Below are positions 53,763 through 62,865 of a stretch of 64,000 nt of DNA, one piece after another (positions within the stretch are counted from its first letter, which is position 1; the number at the start of each line of letters is the position of its first letter). The notes beneath the pieces were generated by a model, which saw nothing but the letters and a program-made list of their open reading frames with translations, was not told where the DNA came from and ran no database searches. Made by a program: the position numbers and the translations under genes. The DNA is from Vibrio natriegens NBRC 15636 = ATCC 14048 = DSM 759 (GTDB lineage: Bacteria; Pseudomonadota; Gammaproteobacteria; Enterobacterales; Vibrionaceae): NCBI RefSeq assembly GCF_035621455.1, contig NZ_CP141822.1, positions 372,001 to 436,000 on the forward strand, in the 5' to 3' direction.

Positions 53763-56048
53763 ATGTCTACAGAAATTACTTACGATGGCGTTGAACAGTT
53801 GCCGATGCGCAAGTTCACCGAAGACGCTTATCTGAATTACTCGATGTACGTAATTATGGATCGTGCATTGCCATACATTGGCGATGGTTTGAAGCCGGTT
53901 CAACGACGTATCATCTACGCGATGTCGGAGCTAGGTCTCTCGGCATCCGCAAAATACAAGAAATCAGCACGTACCGTCGGTGACGTGTTGGGTAAATACC
54001 ATCCGCACGGTGACTCTGCGTGTTACGAAGCGATGGTATTGATGGCGCAGCCGTTTTCTTACCGTTACCCATTGGTTGACGGTCAGGGTAACTGGGGTGC
54101 GCCGGATGACCCGAAATCCTTCGCAGCGATGCGTTATACCGAAGCGAAACTGTCTAAATTTGCTGAAGTATTATTGGGTGAACTAGGTCAGGGCACGGTT
54201 GAGTGGCAGCCAAACTTTGACGGCACGATGAAAGAGCCGCAAATGCTGCCTGCACGTCTGCCTCATATCCTGCTTAACGGCGTAACGGGTATCGCGGTTG
54301 GTATGGCGACGGATATTCCTCCGCATAACGTACGTGAGGTAGCTGACGCAACAATCCATCTGATTGATAACCCTAAAGCGGAACTGCCGGACGTAATGCA
54401 GTACGTGAAAGGCCCGGATTACCCAACGGAAGCTGAGATCATTTCCCCGCAAGCGGAAATTGAAAAGATCTATCGTAACGGACGCGGCAGTATCAAGATG
54501 CGTGCTGTCTGGCATAAAGAAGGGGCGGACATCGTCATCACGTCGATTCCGCACCAAGTGTCAGGCTCTAAGCTACTTGAGCAAATCGCAAACCAAATGC
54601 GTGCGAAGAAGCTACCAATGGTCGAAGATCTTCGTGATGAATCGGATCATGAGAACCCAACTCGTATCGTTATCGTTCCTCGTTCTAACCGAGTCGATTG
54701 CGATATGTTGATGAATCACTTGTTCGCTTCTACTGATCTAGAACGTAGCTACCGCGTTAACCTGAACATGATTGGCCTGGATAACCGTCCTCAGGTTAAA
54801 GGTCTGGTTCAGATTCTATCGGAGTGGATTGAGTTCCGCCGCACGACGGTTCGCCGTCGTTTGCAATATCGCTTAGACAAAGTGATGGCTCGCCTGCACA
54901 TCTTAGAAGGTTTGCTGGTTGCGTACCTGAACCTTGATGAAGTGATTGAGATCATCCGTACTGAAGACGATCCAAAAGCGGTGCTGATGGAGCGTTTTGG
55001 TATCACCGATATCCAAGCCGACGCGATTCTGGATACCAAGCTTCGTCATCTTGCCAAACTGGAAGAGATGAAGATCCGTGGTGAGCAAGAAGAGCTGGAA
55101 AAAGAACGTGAGAAGCTAGAGCTGCTATTAGGTTCTGAGCGCCGTCTGAATACATTGCTGAAGAAAGAAATCAAAGCAGATGCAGAGAAATACGGCGATG
55201 ATCGTCGCTCGCCACTAGTAGAACGTGCAGAAGCGAAAGCGCTAACTGAGCGTGACCTAGTGCCGAGTGAACCGATTACGGTTGTTCTGTCTGAAAAAGG
55301 CTGGATTCGTCACGCGAAAGGCCACGAAGTTGAAGCTGAAGGTCTGAACTACAAGTCTGGTGATAAATACTTGGCGCATGCCCGAGGCAAGAGTAACCAA
55401 CCTGCCGTTTTCCTTGGTAGTGATGGTCGCAGCTACTCGCTTGAATCGCACTCTTTACCGTCTGCTCGTAGTCAGGGTGAGCCAATTACCGGCCGCCTGA
55501 ACATCACCGCAGGCAGCAGCATTCGCCAGGTGATTATGGGTGAAGAAGATCAGTTATGGCTGGTGGGTTCTGACGCGGGTTACGGCTTTGTATGTAAAGG
55601 TTCCGATCTGTTGTCGAAGAACCGCAGCGGTAAAGCTCTGGTCACCTTACCTGCGAACTCTGAAGTGATGACACCTAAAGAAGTTGAAGATTTAGACTCT
55701 GATGAAATTCTGGCGATCACTAACCAGGGACGTATGTTGTTGTTCCCAATTAAAGACCTGCCGCAATTAGCCAAAGGTAAAGGGAATAAGATCATCAACA
55801 TTCCTGCGGCGAAAGCGAAAGATCGTGAAGAAGTATTATCTCATCTGATGGCTCTGCCACAGGGAGCTTCTCTGACACTTTATGCTGGCAAGCGTAAGCT
55901 GGGCTTAAAACCAACTGACTTGGATAACTTCCGTGGAGAGCGTGGCCGTCGAGGCAGTCTGCTGCCAAGAGGCTTACAGCGAGTGACACGAATCGACGTT
56001 GAGCTCGGTGAGTCGAGCAACACTGAAGAATCGAGCGAAAGCGAATAA
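53763..56048 (+). CDS. parC: DNA topoisomerase IV subunit A
   Basis: DNA-cleaving subunit of topoisomerase IV. The 761-residue protein has the winged-helix core with catalytic Tyr125 in [10 protein letters not shown], the tower and coiled coil, and a C-terminal beta-propeller (about 490-740). The quinolone-determining region reads [15 protein letters not shown] with Ser85 and Glu89, the susceptible form; the common resistance changes at these positions are absent. Cotranscribed with parE. Confidence 0.98.
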   Translation: MSTEITYDGVEQLPMRKFTEDAYLNYSMYVIMDRALPYIGDGLKPVQRRIIYAMSELGLSASAKYKKSARTVGDVLGKYHPHGDSACYEAMVLMAQPFSYRYPLVDGQGNWGAPDDPKSFAAMRYTEAKLSKFAEVLLGELGQGTVEWQPNFDGTMKEPQMLPARLPHILLNGVTGIAVGMATDIPPHNVREVADATIHLIDNPKAELPDVMQYVKGPDYPTEAEIISPQAEIEKIYRNGRGSIKMRAVWHKEGADIVITSIPHQVSGSKLLEQIANQMRAKKLPMVEDLRDESDHENPTRIVIVPRSNRVDCDMLMNHLFASTDLERSYRVNLNMIGLDNRPQVKGLVQILSEWIEFRRTTVRRRLQYRLDKVMARLHILEGLLVAYLNLDEVIEIIRTEDDPKAVLMERFGITDIQADAILDTKLRHLAKLEEMKIRGEQEELEKEREKLELLLGSERRLNTLLKKEIKADAEKYGDDRRSPLVERAEAKALTERDLVPSEPITVVLSEKGWIRHAKGHEVEAEGLNYKSGDKYLAHARGKSNQPAVFLGSDGRSYSLESHSLPSARSQGEPITGRLNITAGSSIRQVIMGEEDQLWLVGSDAGYGFVCKGSDLLSKNRSGKALVTLPANSEVMTPKEVEDLDSDEILAITNQGRMLLFPIKDLPQLAKGKGNKIINIPAAKAKDREEVLSHLMALPQGASLTLYAGKRKLGLKPTDLDNFRGERGRRGSLLPRGLQRVTRIDVELGESSNTEESSESE

Positions 56049-56054
56049 AACAAA

Positions 56055-56083
56055 AATCCCAGCCAGTGGCTGGGACTTTTTTA
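56055..56083. terminator. Terminator between parC and degS
   Basis: TCCCAGCCA-G-TGGCTGGGA (56057-56075) with AAAAA before it and CTTTTTT after it. It serves parC, and overlaps the last codons of degS. Confidence 0.85.
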
Positions 56084-57145
56084 TGCTTCTTGTTTGTCTT
56101 CAGCAATAGTGACTTTTAACGTTATCTCTTTGCCTTTACGAATAATGCCCACTTCAACAGTCGTACCGGGACGTAAATCGGTGACAATATCCATCACACT
56201 TTGTCGTCCCTGAACTTTATTGCCATCAATACTAATTATGATGTCTTGTTTCTCGAAGCCTGCTGCGCTAGCGGGACCATTAGGGTCGATACCGAGAACG
56301 ACAATGCCACCGACATGTTGATTACCCAATAATCGGGCGGTGACCGCATTAATATCTTGACCATCAATGCCGATATAGCCACGGATCACACGGCCATCCG
56401 CAATGATCTTTTGCATGATCTTGCTCGCGAGTGGTGCCGGAATCGCGAATGAAATGCCGTAAGTTTCCAAATCGGTTGCTTGCTGGAAGGAGGCGGTATT
56501 AATTCCGACTAACTCACCCTGGGTATTAACCAGTGCACCACCAGAGTTACCTTCGTTGATTGCCGCATCGGTTTGAATGAAGGCTTGTCGCCCGTCGCTG
56601 ATAGAAGAACGTCCCGTTGCGGAGATTATACCAAAGGTCGTGGTTTGTCCTAAGTTGTATGGATTGCCAATGGCCAGTACCACATCACCAACTTGAGGTT
56701 TGTATTCTGAGTTCAGAGGTATCACGGGGAGATTGGTACCCTCAACACGCAGCACGGCGATATCGGTACGTTTGTCGGTACCGACAAGTTGTGCCGCGGC
56801 AGCTCTGCCATCTTGCAGTGCTACGACGATTTGGTCAGCCTGCGCAACAACATGGTAATTGGTAATGATGTAGCCTTTCTCACTGACAATCACACCAGAT
56901 CCCAGCCCTTGTGTAGAAAGCTTGCTACGATCATTTTCTACATACTTGCGGCTGTAAATATTCACCACGGCTGGAGCGGCTTTTCTAACAGCCTGATTGA
57001 AAGAGAGTTCAAGAGAGGCGATGTTGCTTGGTTGTGGATCAAGCGCAGCTGGAATTACGTTATTACGTAAAGATGGAACCGCAAGTAGGACAACGGCGGC
57101 GGTTGCCAAGCCTAGAAAGACAGAACGTAATAAAAAGCTAAGCAT
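56081..57145 (-). CDS. degS: Site-1 protease DegS (sigma-E activation)
   Basis: Inner-membrane-anchored serine protease that cuts the anti-sigma factor RseA when outer-membrane proteins misfold. The 354-residue protein has one N-terminal membrane helix (about 5-24), a trypsin-like domain with His98 (ITNYHVV), Asp128 (RTDIAVLRV) and Ser201 (NEGNSGGALVN), and a single PDZ domain (about 255-350). Length and residue positions match E. coli DegS. The ATG at 57145 has GAGAGGAT directly upstream. Confidence 0.96.
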   Translation of the reverse strand: MLSFLLRSVFLGLATAAVVLLAVPSLRNNVIPAALDPQPSNIASLELSFNQAVRKAAPAVVNIYSRKYVENDRSKLSTQGLGSGVIVSEKGYIITNYHVVAQADQIVVALQDGRAAAAQLVGTDKRTDIAVLRVEGTNLPVIPLNSEYKPQVGDVVLAIGNPYNLGQTTTFGIISATGRSSISDGRQAFIQTDAAINEGNSGGALVNTQGELVGINTASFQQATDLETYGISFAIPAPLASKIMQKIIADGRVIRGYIGIDGQDINAVTARLLGNQHVGGIVVLGIDPNGPASAAGFEKQDIIISIDGNKVQGRQSVMDIVTDLRPGTTVEVGIIRKGKEITLKVTIAEDKQEA

Positions 57146-57213
57146 ATCCTCTCCATATGTGAACGCCAAAGTGGCATAAGAAGGTGAAGAATAGCATTAC
57201 ATTGAAAAATAAC

Positions 57214-57250
57214 AAAAGGACAGCACGTGATTGTGCTGTCCTTTTAATTG
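57214..57250 (-). terminator. Terminator between degQ and degS
   Basis: AAAAGGACAGCAC and GTGCTGTCCTTTT pair perfectly around GTGATT, with T runs on both strands. It lies between the two same-strand genes, so degS probably has its own promoter or relies on readthrough. Confidence 0.85.
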
Positions 57251-57342
57251 TCCGACTAAAAGTTCGTCAAAGTATTAGAGCTCTGTCACCGAATGTTGTG
57301 TATCCAAAGCACTTTTACTTAACCACCTTTGGGCCAATACTG

Positions 57343-58710
57343 TTATCGAATTACCAGATAAATGGTACGGTCTCCGCGCTGAATGTTGAGTGCGAGTACG
57401 CCTTTTTGCTTATCAACAATGGCTCGAAGTTCAGCAAGGTTTTTCACGCGCTGACGGTTAACTCCGATGATGATGTCACCTTCTTGCAACTGGTATTGAG
57501 CTGCAGGTGAGTTTTCAGCAACGCTTGTCACCTTCACACCTTGAACGGAGTCACTCGGATTTGTGTTACTTAACTCAGCCCCTTTTAGACCATCATGCAG
57601 GGTTTCTGCTTTCGCTTTGATATTGGTTGACTCACCAAGCGTCACATTAAAGGTTTCGTTTTTACCATCACGCACCACACCGAGCGTGATCTTTTTACCT
57701 GCACCTAATGTTGCGACTTTGGCACGTAGCTCAGAGAAGGTGTCAATCGACTTACCATTCACGGAAACGATGATATCACCTGCTTTCAAGCCCGCTTTAT
57801 CAGCAGCGCTGTCAGGCACTACTTGACCAATAAATGCGCCTTTGCTGGACTCGTAGCCGAGTGCCTCTGCTAGCTCCGACGTGACTTCGCCGCCTTGAAC
57901 ACCCAACATACCGCGTTTCACTTCACCAAACTCTAAAATTTGCTCGGTAAGGTTTTTCATCATGTTGGAAGGAATCGCAAAGCCAATGCCGACGTTACCA
58001 CCATTTGGACCCAAAATAGCGGTGTTGATGCCGATCAGCTCACCATTTAAGTTGACCAAGGCACCACCTGAGTTGCCGCTGTTAATCGCTGCATCGGTTT
58101 GAATGAAGTTCTCGAAGTTTTCAACATTCAAGCCGCTACGGCCAAGTGCGGAAACAATACCTGAAGTGACGGTTTGACCCAGACCAAACGGGTTACCAAT
58201 CGCAACGGTAAAGTCACCGACGCGCAACTTGTCGGAGTCGGCAATTTTAATTTGTGTCAGGTTCTTTGCTTTTTCCAATTTGAGCAGTGCCACATCGGCC
58301 ATTTCGTCACCACCGACTAATTCGGCGTCATACTCTCGTCCGTCATATAAGCGTACTCGAATCTCATCCGCCCCTTTTATTACGTGATAGTTCGTTACGA
58401 TATGACCTTTGTTCGCGTCAATGATGACACCTGACCCTAAACCACGGAACGGGCGCTCTCGCGTTTGTTCCATTGGAAAATCTGGGCCAAAGAAAAATTG
58501 AAATTGCTCTGGAATACGGCTGGTTTGCACCTGTTTGCCTTCTACCGCAATGCTGACTACCGCTGGGGTCACTTTATCCAGCATTGGTGCGAGGCTAGGT
58601 AGTTGCTGACCATCCATGCTGAGCGGCAAGGCTGCCGTCGCCTGGATTGGCGTGAAGATAGAACTCAAACTTAGAGATAGAACGGTCAGTGCAAGCAGTG
58701 GTTTTTTCAT
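57343..58710 (-). CDS. degQ: Periplasmic serine endoprotease DegQ
   Basis: HtrA-family protease and chaperone. The 455-residue precursor has a signal peptide (about 1-27, ending ATAA), a protease domain with His109 (VTNYHVI), Asp139 (ADVALLKL) and Ser214 (NSGNSGGALVN), and two PDZ domains (about 255-355 and 365-455). The short activation loop (FFFGPDFPMEQTRE) and length favour DegQ over DegP. Order degQ-degS as in E. coli. Confidence 0.94.
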   Translation of the reverse strand: MKKPLLALTVLSLSLSSIFTPIQATAALPLSMDGQQLPSLAPMLDKVTPAVVSIAVEGKQVQTSRIPEQFQFFFGPDFPMEQTRERPFRGLGSGVIIDANKGHIVTNYHVIKGADEIRVRLYDGREYDAELVGGDEMADVALLKLEKAKNLTQIKIADSDKLRVGDFTVAIGNPFGLGQTVTSGIVSALGRSGLNVENFENFIQTDAAINSGNSGGALVNLNGELIGINTAILGPNGGNVGIGFAIPSNMMKNLTEQILEFGEVKRGMLGVQGGEVTSELAEALGYESSKGAFIGQVVPDSAADKAGLKAGDIIVSVNGKSIDTFSELRAKVATLGAGKKITLGVVRDGKNETFNVTLGESTNIKAKAETLHDGLKGAELSNTNPSDSVQGVKVTSVAENSPAAQYQLQEGDIIIGVNRQRVKNLAELRAIVDKQKGVLALNIQRGDRTIYLVIR

Positions 58711-58841
58711 CCAATAACTCCTCTTGAAACATGTCTGCCAAAAAGAAATATCCTAACTGTTAGTAATATAGGGATTAGTTGGGATAATCAAAAGGGGTAG
58801 CAGTTCACAAGTAAGTTAGAGATGGCTGTTTCAGAAAAGTT

Positions 58842-58878
58842 CAAAAAGGGCCGATACAAAATGAGATTTGTATCGGCC
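58842..58878 (-). terminator. Terminator of zapG
   Basis: GGCCGATACAAA and TTTGTATCGGCC pair perfectly around six bases; on the minus strand CTTTTTG follows. It ends the zapG mRNA before degQ. Confidence 0.85.
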
Positions 58879-58899
58879 TGATAGGGGAGATAAGAGGTG

Positions 58900-59343
58900 T
58901 TATGATGCTTTGGCGGTGACCGCTTCAGGTGCTGTAATTACTTCTTTCTCTTGATCTTTTAAAAGACCTGTTGCGCCATTGGCGTAGTCTTTAGGTTGTT
59001 CGTTGACATTTGGCTGATCTTCTTTGATCTGCTCTGAAGCCATCGCTGTCTTCTTATCAAACGGGTTATCTTGCTCAGGTAGATTAGGCAAAAGTTCTGA
59101 AGACGTCTTCGCTAGATGCTGATACAGCTTGGTGTAATCTTTACCTAGGGTATCCAACATTTCTGCGGTTTGGGCAAAGTGGTCAACGAGCTCTTGGCGT
59201 TGTTGCTCTAGTTCAAACTTCGCCGACTCTAATTCTTTCTGTACAGACTTCTGTTTTTTGTATTCAGGTGTGGTTAGTCTACTAATGACTACGCCTACGA
59301 TTGTACCGACCAGCAAACCCACAATGGCATGAATCCAAGGCAT
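58900..59343 (-). CDS. zapG: Z-ring-associated protein ZapG (YhcB, DUF1043)
   Basis: A 147-residue inner-membrane protein: one N-terminal helix (about 4-22, IHAIVGLLVGTIVGVVISRL), then a coiled coil (about 30-85, QKELESAKFELEQQRQELVD) and a disordered, acidic C-terminus. E. coli YhcB links envelope synthesis and division. GGAG precedes the ATG. It is divergent from zapE, as in E. coli. Confidence 0.92.
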   Translation of the reverse strand: MPWIHAIVGLLVGTIVGVVISRLTTPEYKKQKSVQKELESAKFELEQQRQELVDHFAQTAEMLDTLGKDYTKLYQHLAKTSSELLPNLPEQDNPFDKKTAMASEQIKEDQPNVNEQPKDYANGATGLLKDQEKEVITAPEAVTAKAS

Positions 59344-59538
59344 AACTGCTCCTTATATTTGTTTTAACAAGTCTTTTACTACTTAGTTACACGCGGTGCT
59401 CGTCCATGTTACTATGGCTTGAACAGCCGATAAAGAAAAATAGCAGTATGTCTTCGGGGACTGATAACTAATTCTCTGTAATCAGACATTGCCCCCGAGG
59501 TGACACTTTCCTTTGTACCTCTAAAACGACTTAATGCG

Positions 59539-60642
59539 ATGACACCACTACAACGATATCAAAAAGATATAGCAGAACATGGATTCCAGCGTGATGAAGC
59601 CCAACATCAGGCAGTAACTGCTTTGGATAAGCTCTACCACGCTATTGTCAATTTTCAGTCTGCACCTGTACCTCAACTTTCCAAATGGCAAAAACTCATG
59701 GGTAAAAAGGTTGAATTGCCTGAACCTCCGAAAGGTTTGTATTTTTGGGGAGGGGTCGGTCGAGGTAAAACCTATTTGATGGATGCTTTTTTTGATGCGT
59801 TGCCAACAGAAAGAAAGATGCGAGTGCATTTTCATCGCTTTATGTACCGAGTACACGATGAACTGAAGCAACTGGGTGATGTTGAAAACCCATTATCGAA
59901 AGTGGCTGACAAGTTTAAAAAAGAAGCGGACGTGGTGTGCTTTGATGAATTCTTTGTCTCTGATATTACCGATGCAATGATTCTGGCTACATTGCTACAA
60001 GAAATGTTTAAGCGTCAGATGATCTTAGTTGCGACGTCGAATATTGAACCGCAAAATTTGTACCGTAACGGTTTACAGCGAGCGCGATTCTTGCCTGCAA
60101 TCGATATGATTTTGGCTCGATGCGATGTTTTGAATGTCGACAGTGGAGTGGATTACCGTTTAAGAACGCTCGAGCAGGCAGAAATCTATCATCATCCTTT
60201 AGACGAACAAGCGACCATTAACCTGAATAAGTACTACCAGCAACTGACAGGTGAGCGGCAGCACGTGGCGCATCAGATAGAAATTAACCACCGTAATATC
60301 GAGGTTATCGAAGCCAGCGACGGTGTATTGCATGCTTCTTTTGCTCAGTTATGTCAAACGACTCGAAGCCAGAATGATTACATAGAACTCTCACGCATTT
60401 ATCACACCGTATTGCTGGCTGATGTTGTGCAGATGAGCGGCAAAATAGACGACGCAGCGAGACGTTTTATTGCTCTGGTCGATGAGTTTTATGAGCGACA
60501 TGTTAAGCTCATTATTTCTGCGGAAGTGCCGATGGATAGCTTATATACTCAAGGCCAGCTTGAATTTGAATTTAAGCGCTGTCTATCTCGTTTAACTGAG
60601 ATGCAGAGTCATGAGTATCTCGCAAGAGAGCATTTGGCTTAA
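59539..60642 (+). CDS. zapE: Cell division ATPase ZapE (AFG1 family)
   Basis: AAA-type ATPase found at the division site under oxidative or low-oxygen stress in E. coli. The 367-residue form has Walker A GGVGRGKTYLMDAFF, the FHRFMYRVHDEL motif, Walker B VVCFDEFFVSDITDAM, and the conserved tail RRFIALVDEFYERHVKLIIS. The ATG at 59539 matches relatives at the N-terminus, but its ribosome-binding site is poor; a GTG at 59500 would add 13 residues. Confidence 0.92.
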   Translation: MTPLQRYQKDIAEHGFQRDEAQHQAVTALDKLYHAIVNFQSAPVPQLSKWQKLMGKKVELPEPPKGLYFWGGVGRGKTYLMDAFFDALPTERKMRVHFHRFMYRVHDELKQLGDVENPLSKVADKFKKEADVVCFDEFFVSDITDAMILATLLQEMFKRQMILVATSNIEPQNLYRNGLQRARFLPAIDMILARCDVLNVDSGVDYRLRTLEQAEIYHHPLDEQATINLNKYYQQLTGERQHVAHQIEINHRNIEVIEASDGVLHASFAQLCQTTRSQNDYIELSRIYHTVLLADVVQMSGKIDDAARRFIALVDEFYERHVKLIISAEVPMDSLYTQGQLEFEFKRCLSRLTEMQSHEYLAREHLA

Positions 60643-60893
60643 ATCTACTTGTTTCAAAAAAACTGAAGAAAAAATTAGTGATTTGGCGCAAAAAAAGGTG
60701 ATTTTTTCTTCGGTCTTCTCTATAATCCTGCGACCCACCGTTACTGCAGACCTGATTATCGAAGTTATTTCGACAATGAAGGTCGAGAGTACCACCGACT
60801 CGAAGGGGTGATGACTGGGCTCTTAGACAGTGTGGGAGCACCAAAAGGGTGTTCCTTTAAAGTTTAAATTTTAATTAACGGGTTATTATTAGC
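60643..60893 (+). promoter_or_regulatory. rplM promoter and structured leader
   Basis: TATAAT at 60721-60726 is a perfect -10; the -35 is poor. The transcript would have a leader of about 165 bases. It contains CGAA/TTCG-type short stems, GAGT/ACTC, and a strong hairpin GGAGCACC (60835-60842) with GGTGTTCC (60848-60855). L13 is known to repress its own operon in E. coli, so this leader is a reasonable place for that control. Upstream, GAAGAAAAAAT (60664-60674) faces ATTTTTTCTTC (60701-60711), a possible zapE terminator. Confidence 0.5.
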
Positions 60894-61322
60894 ATGAAAA
60901 CTTTCGTTGCTAAACCAGAAACTGTAAAACGCGACTGGTACGTTGTAGACGCTGAAGGTAAAACTCTTGGCCGTCTAGCAAGTGAAATTGCATCTCGCCT
61001 ACGTGGCAAACATAAAGCTGAATACACTCCTCACGTTGACGCTGGTGACTACATCATCGTTATCAACGCTGAGAAAGTTGCTGTAACTGGTAACAAAGCT
61101 AAAGACAAAGTGTACTACCGTCACTCTGAGTTCCCAGGTGGTCTAAAATCTATCACTTTTGAAAAGTTGATCGATCGTAAACCTGAGATGGTTCTTGAGC
61201 TTGCAGTTAAAGGCATGCTTCCACGTGGTCCTCTAGGCCGTGCTATGTACCGTAAGCTTAAAGTTTACGCAGGCGCTGAGCACAACCATGTTGCTCAACA
61301 ACCACAAGTACTAGACATCTAA
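60894..61322 (+). CDS. rplM: 50S ribosomal protein L13
   Basis: A 142-residue large-subunit protein essential for early 50S assembly ([60 protein letters not shown]). Exact family length. Codon use is strongly biased, as expected for a highly expressed gene. rpsI follows after 15 bases. Confidence 0.99.
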
Positions 61323-61337
61323 TTGGGGATTTCGAAA

Positions 61338-61730
61338 ATGGCAGAGAATCAATACTACGGCACTGGCCGTCGCAAAAGCTCAGCTGCGCGTGTTTTCATC
61401 AAACCAGGCAGCGGCAACATTGTAGTAAACAAGCGTAACCTTGACGAATACTTCGGTCGTCCAACAGCACGCATGGTTGTACAACAACCTCTAGAGCTAG
61501 TTGAACTAACTGACAAGCTAGACCTTTACGTAACAGTTAAAGGCGGCGGTATTTCTGGTCAAGCTGGTGCTATCCGTCACGGTATCACTCGCGCGCTTAT
61601 GGAATACGATGAGTCTCTACGTCCTGCTCTACGTGCAGCTGGTTACGTTACTCGTGACGCTCGTTGCGTTGAACGTAAGAAAGTTGGTCTACGTAAAGCA
61701 CGTCGTCGTCCACAGTTCTCTAAGCGTTAA
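61338..61730 (+). CDS. rpsI: 30S ribosomal protein S9
   Basis: A 130-residue small-subunit protein whose C-terminal tail (RRPQFSKR) reaches the P-site tRNA. It begins [20 protein letters not shown], with GGGGAT upstream of the ATG at 61338; the five codons before it are not part of the family. Cotranscribed with rplM. Confidence 0.99.
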   Translation: MAENQYYGTGRRKSSAARVFIKPGSGNIVVNKRNLDEYFGRPTARMVVQQPLELVELTDKLDLYVTVKGGGISGQAGAIRHGITRALMEYDESLRPALRAAGYVTRDARCVERKKVGLRKARRRPQFSKR

Positions 61731-61780
61731 TTTCCTTACGGGAATTATGCTTTCCAGAGTTATTCTGGATACTGTGCACC

Positions 61781-61813
61781 AAAAGCTCGGCTATATGCCG
61801 AGCTTTTTGTTTT
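61781..61813 (+). terminator. Terminator of rplM-rpsI
   Basis: AAAAGCTCGGC and GCCGAGCTTTTT pair around TATAT, followed by GTTTTTT. A small hairpin (TCCAGA/TCTGGA, 61753-61769) lies just before it. Confidence 0.9.
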
Positions 61814-62274
61814 TTATACGGCTGAAAAATACGCTATTAATTTGATATTTTTATCCCGGACCTAACTTAATACCCACGCAATATTTAGCTGAGCCATTAT
61901 TAAGTTTTTTCTTAATTTCATGTGCTACAAAATTTTAATAACTCTCGTCATTAGTCCGGCTATTTTATTTCTTCTTCAGCAGACTTAATTTACTGAAAAC
62001 AACCGATATAAAAGGGATAAACCTCGTTATTTCGTGTCTCTTCCTTTCGCTTTCTTGTTACAAATCACATCAAACATTTATTATTTTACTGCTTTTGTGA
62101 CGACACGGGCGATTTGCCTCACAAATGTTACAAAAAGGTAGCTTTATCTTGTCAAAAAGTAGGGTTTTCTTTATCATTTCCTCCCAATAAATATAACGAA
62201 ATTCATTATGTGTTAGCCATGCTCTTATAAGCGGAATAATAACGATCCAAGGGAGCAAATGGGAGAATGTTTGG
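61814..62274. other. AT-rich region before petA, with a sigma-70 promoter
   Basis: About 460 bases with no gene that I can support. The best promoter is TTGTCA (62149-62154), 17 bases, TATCAT (62172-62177), which would start the petABC transcript about 90 bases before petA. The remainder is AT-rich with no strong hairpin. Confidence 0.6.
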
Positions 62275-62865
62275 ATGAGCAACGCGCCTTTAAATAACGG
62301 TCGCAGGCGTTTTCTAACCGCTACAACGGCAGTTGTGGGTGGGTTAGGGGCAGCTGCCGTCGCCGTTCCTTTTATAAAATCATGGAATCCGAGTGCTAAA
62401 GCAAAAGCTGCTGGTGCACCGGTGGAAGTGGATATCAGTAAAATCGAACCGGGCCAATTGGTTCGTGTTGAGTGGCAGGGTAAACCTGTATGGATTGTAC
62501 GCCGTACTCAGCAAGTGATAGATAACCTCAAAACTATCGACGATAAACTTCGTGATCCTAAGTCTGAAATGGAGCAGCAACCTGCTTACGCTCAGAATGA
62601 GTACCGCTCAATTAAGCCGGAGTTCTTTGTTGCAGTTGGTTTCTGTACTCACTTAGGCTGTTCACCTAGCTACCTGCCTGATTCTTTCTCAGAGCAAGTT
62701 CAGGGTGTGAAATCTGGCTTCTTCTGTCCATGTCATGGCTCTAAGTTTGATATGGCTGGCCGAGTGTTCCAGGGTGTTCCTGCGCCGTTGAACCTTGTGA
62801 TTCCTAAGCACATGTATCTGAGTGACACGAAGCTCATAGTTGGTGTTGATGAGGGGGATGCATAA
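62275..62865 (+). CDS. petA: Ubiquinol--cytochrome c reductase, Rieske iron-sulphur subunit
   Basis: The [2Fe-2S] subunit of the cytochrome bc1 complex, accepting electrons from ubiquinol on the periplasmic side. The 196-residue protein has a Tat-type N-terminus (NNGRRRFLTATTAV) and membrane helix (about 12-34). The cluster ligands are CTHLGC and CPCHGS. GGGAG lies nine bases before the ATG. The stop overlaps the petB start (TAATG). Confidence 0.97.
   Translation: MSNAPLNNGRRRFLTATTAVVGGLGAAAVAVPFIKSWNPSAKAKAAGAPVEVDISKIEPGQLVRVEWQGKPVWIVRRTQQVIDNLKTIDDKLRDPKSEMEQQPAYAQNEYRSIKPEFFVAVGFCTHLGCSPSYLPDSFSEQVQGVKSGFFCPCHGSKFDMAGRVFQGVPAPLNLVIPKHMYLSDTKLIVGVDEGDA

Noticed and set aside
53763-56048. 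Quinolone-resistance change in parC
   Set aside because: Ser85 and Glu89 are both the susceptible residues.
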